Of a stretch of DNA of 64,000 nt, positions 62,101 through 64,000 are shown piece by piece (the stretch's first letter is position 1; every line of letters starts with the position of its first letter). The stretch is taken from positions 33,818,536 to 33,882,535 of the forward strand of contig NC_067198.1 of assembly GCF_000699445.3 (NCBI RefSeq), given 5' to 3'. The notes beneath the pieces were generated by a model. It ran no database searches, had not been told where the DNA came from, and was given only the letters and a program-made list of their open reading frames with translations. The translations under genes and the position numbers were made by a program. The stretch is from Schistosoma haematobium (lineage: Eukaryota > Platyhelminthes > Trematoda > Strigeidida > Schistosomatidae).

Positions 62101-64000
62101 TTAGAAACGTCTAAATTGAGCACAGAGTTTGTGTTTTGATATGATGTAATACGAGTATCTCAAAAACGCTTCGTACGGTATACAGGAGAACGTAGTCTGG
62201 TCTATTCGAATACATTTTGGTCCATCAGTTCTGCGTTCAAACCGAATACTAGCAGCTCGGTCGTTACACCTATACTCTAGTAGGTGAAGGTTTGTTGATT
62301 GGAGGCGCTCTTCATAAGACTTGAACACGAGTCCGCGAACTGATTTCATGGCTTACCTTCGGATACGCTCCAGAGTATCCTTATCCTTTTGGAGTGGGGA
62401 AGGCAATACTACGTTTCCGTACTCTAAATGGGAACGAATAAAACTGTTGAAGATTGTGCGGAACGTTTTTTTCGTCAAACTGATCAAAATTGCGCTTCAA
62501 CGTTAGCAGCGAAAAGTTTGATTGGAAGGCATTTTTATCGCAGTTAACGTAAGACCATCATAGGGTACCTCTAGAGAGAACTTTGCTATGTTGTAGCTGT
62601 GGTTCGCAACATGTCCCAGATGAACCACTTTACACTTTGAAGTGTTAAAGGTTAGACCGTTGTCATCTGCCTAACTCTGAGACTAGTCAGATCCTCCTGA
62701 ATTGCCAGGTTATTCTCCCCAGAGTTTCACATCATCAGCAAAACGCAACACACCAGGCGATACCTGTTGTGAAAGATCGTTTACATAAATCAAGAAGCGA
62801 AGATGCCCTAGTACTGACCTTTGGGGGACCTCACCAGAACATTCTAAAACCCACGAGAAAGTGAAGTTCACTCGGAACTTAAAATGCCTATTTTCAAGAT
62901 ATGAAGTGATCCAATCAACTAAGGGCAGTTTGATACCTAATCATTTGAGCTTATTGATAAGAAATATATTGTTGAACCCATCGAAAGCTTTTAAAAGGTC
63001 AAGGTCTATGACGCCAATCTTCCCCTTCAGATCAAGGTTGGTTGTCTATTTGTCCACCGAGGTCATCAGTTAGGTTATACATGAGTGACTTTTACTGAAA
63101 CTATGTTGTTGGGGTGAAAAGAAGTTTATGGACAACAAATAGTCTTGAATACCGTCACATATCAGGAACTGTATAATTTTTGAAGGTATAGAGAGATGTG
63201 CTACCAGTCAGTAGCTTGAAGGTTTTCTGCATCTACCTCCTTTGAAAATTGGTGTGATGTGAGCCAGCTTCCAATTTTCTGGTAATGTGCTTCGGGTTAG
63301 CAAATGTGAGAACCTCACGCTAAGCGGTTTTGCCAAGATTGAAGCTGCTTCTTTCGGTATAGCAGAATGGACTATATCTGAACCAAGAGAAGTACTTTTT
63401 GGGCGCGGAAGTTCTTGGTACACCACTTCAGCGCTCAGGTTCACTTTGGAAAGTCCTATAGGGTCGCAGGTGAGGCTTTCATCAATATAACTGATGTGGG
63501 TCGGTTGAAATGTCAGAAGGTACTGTTGTGCCAGAATGCCAGTGGCGTCAGCGTCGTTGTTGGTCAGTTCATCAGGACACAGCAGTTGAGGAACTCCGGT
63601 TTTGGCAGGTCGAAGAGATGCTTCTCGGGTTTGAGACAAATTTGTCGATAAGCTTTATCTGGTACTGAAGCCTGTCCTCTCTTATTGTCTTTGTGCATAT
63701 GTTCTTTATTTGTTCGAACTTCCTGTATCCATTGTTGTTACCACTTCGTTTGTATTTCGCCCAGCAGTGCCTTTTTAGGCTTGGCTAACGAAGAGTGCGG
63801 TAGGTTGCTTGTAGGTTTTGAAGGCCATTGGCGGAAAAGACTACTTTGTTGCACATAGGCTTGTGTGCAGTAAGAAATCACAATGACTTGAATGGTTCGA
63901 ATGGTTGCAGACAAAATAGAAGATGCTTTCAATTAACGGGCTTCCATTTTTAGTTGCAATAGATTTCTGATGTCTTCAGGTGGTGACTTGAGCGTATTTA
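62101..64000 (-). mobile_element. CR1-like LINE, endonuclease-RT linker to C terminus, broken
   Basis: From the right edge downwards on the - strand: a linker with IREDRLQYQIKLIDKFVSNP near 63640-63690. Then come TLPENWKLAHITPIFKGG near 63240-63300 (reverse transcriptase entry), LLKAFDGFNNIFLINKLK near 62950-63005, SYLENRHFKFRVNF near 62860-62900, GVLRFADDVKLWGE near 62715-62760 with intact FADD, and LTFNTSKCKVVHLGH near 62610-62655. SYEERLQSTNLHLLEYR near 62270-62320 closes the series. Shifts and stops lie between blocks. The element continues beyond the window. Confidence 0.85.

Noticed and set aside
1..64000. tRNA or rRNA genes
   Set aside because: No cloverleaf or rRNA core was seen; the only box B-like site belongs to the Smalpha-like SINE at 45.7 kb.

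Overview
The window looks like nuclear DNA of a blood fluke (Schistosoma or a close trematode relative). The evidence is AT-rich DNA, split genes with GT-AG introns, very short introns at gene 5' ends and kilobase introns further 3', and a dense load of retroelements of the types known from schistosomes: RTE-like and CR1-like LINEs, a Penelope-like element, Gypsy and BEL/Pao LTR elements, and a Smalpha-like SINE carrying hammerhead ribozyme remains. I cannot fix the species by eye.

Three host genes can be rebuilt exon by exon with consistent reading phase. (1) A FIGNL1-type AAA ATPase on the + strand, 4385-20421, 17 exons, 541 codons plus none missing that I can detect. (2) A ZC3H4/ZC3H6/su(s)-type triple CCCH zinc-finger protein on the - strand, 26586-20588, 7 exons, 690 residues. 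It converges on FIGNL1 with only 166 bases between the two stop codons. (3) A UPF0489 (C5orf22-like) protein on the - strand, 58205-39797, 8 exons, 623 residues, with the arginase-like DSHPD and DIDLD motifs. In all three genes the first introns are tiny (26-45 nt, with one of 120 nt) and the later ones are large and filled with transposon debris.

Layout: 1-790 CR1/Jockey-like LINE remnant; 3100-4005 Penelope-like remnant with inverted ends; 4385-20421 FIGNL1, whose introns hold RTE-like copies (5.1-5.7, 6.05-7.9 and 12.9-14.8 kb) and an (AAAT)n-tailed repeat (16.4 kb); 20588-26586 ZC3H gene; 26.6-39.8 kb transposon-rich intergenic DNA (LTR at 29.5 kb, CR1-like LINE at 30.2-32.6 kb, Gypsy element at 32.8-36.9 kb split by another LINE 3' end); 39797-58205 UPF0489 gene, with the hammerhead SINE at 45.6 kb and a pair of oppositely oriented RTE-like copies at 53.1-57.2 kb in its introns; 59.5-61.9 kb a BEL/Pao fragment fused in frame to an actin pseudogene and followed by an LTR; 62.1-64.0 kb a CR1-like LINE on the - strand running off the edge.

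The three host genes have no obvious shared pathway: RAD51 filament handling (FIGNL1), nuclear RNA and transcription control (ZC3H4/6 family), and an uncharacterised arginase-fold protein. No new defence or operon-like system was seen. The most unusual items are the 26-nt intron, the BEL-actin chimera, and the two hammerhead-like remnants.
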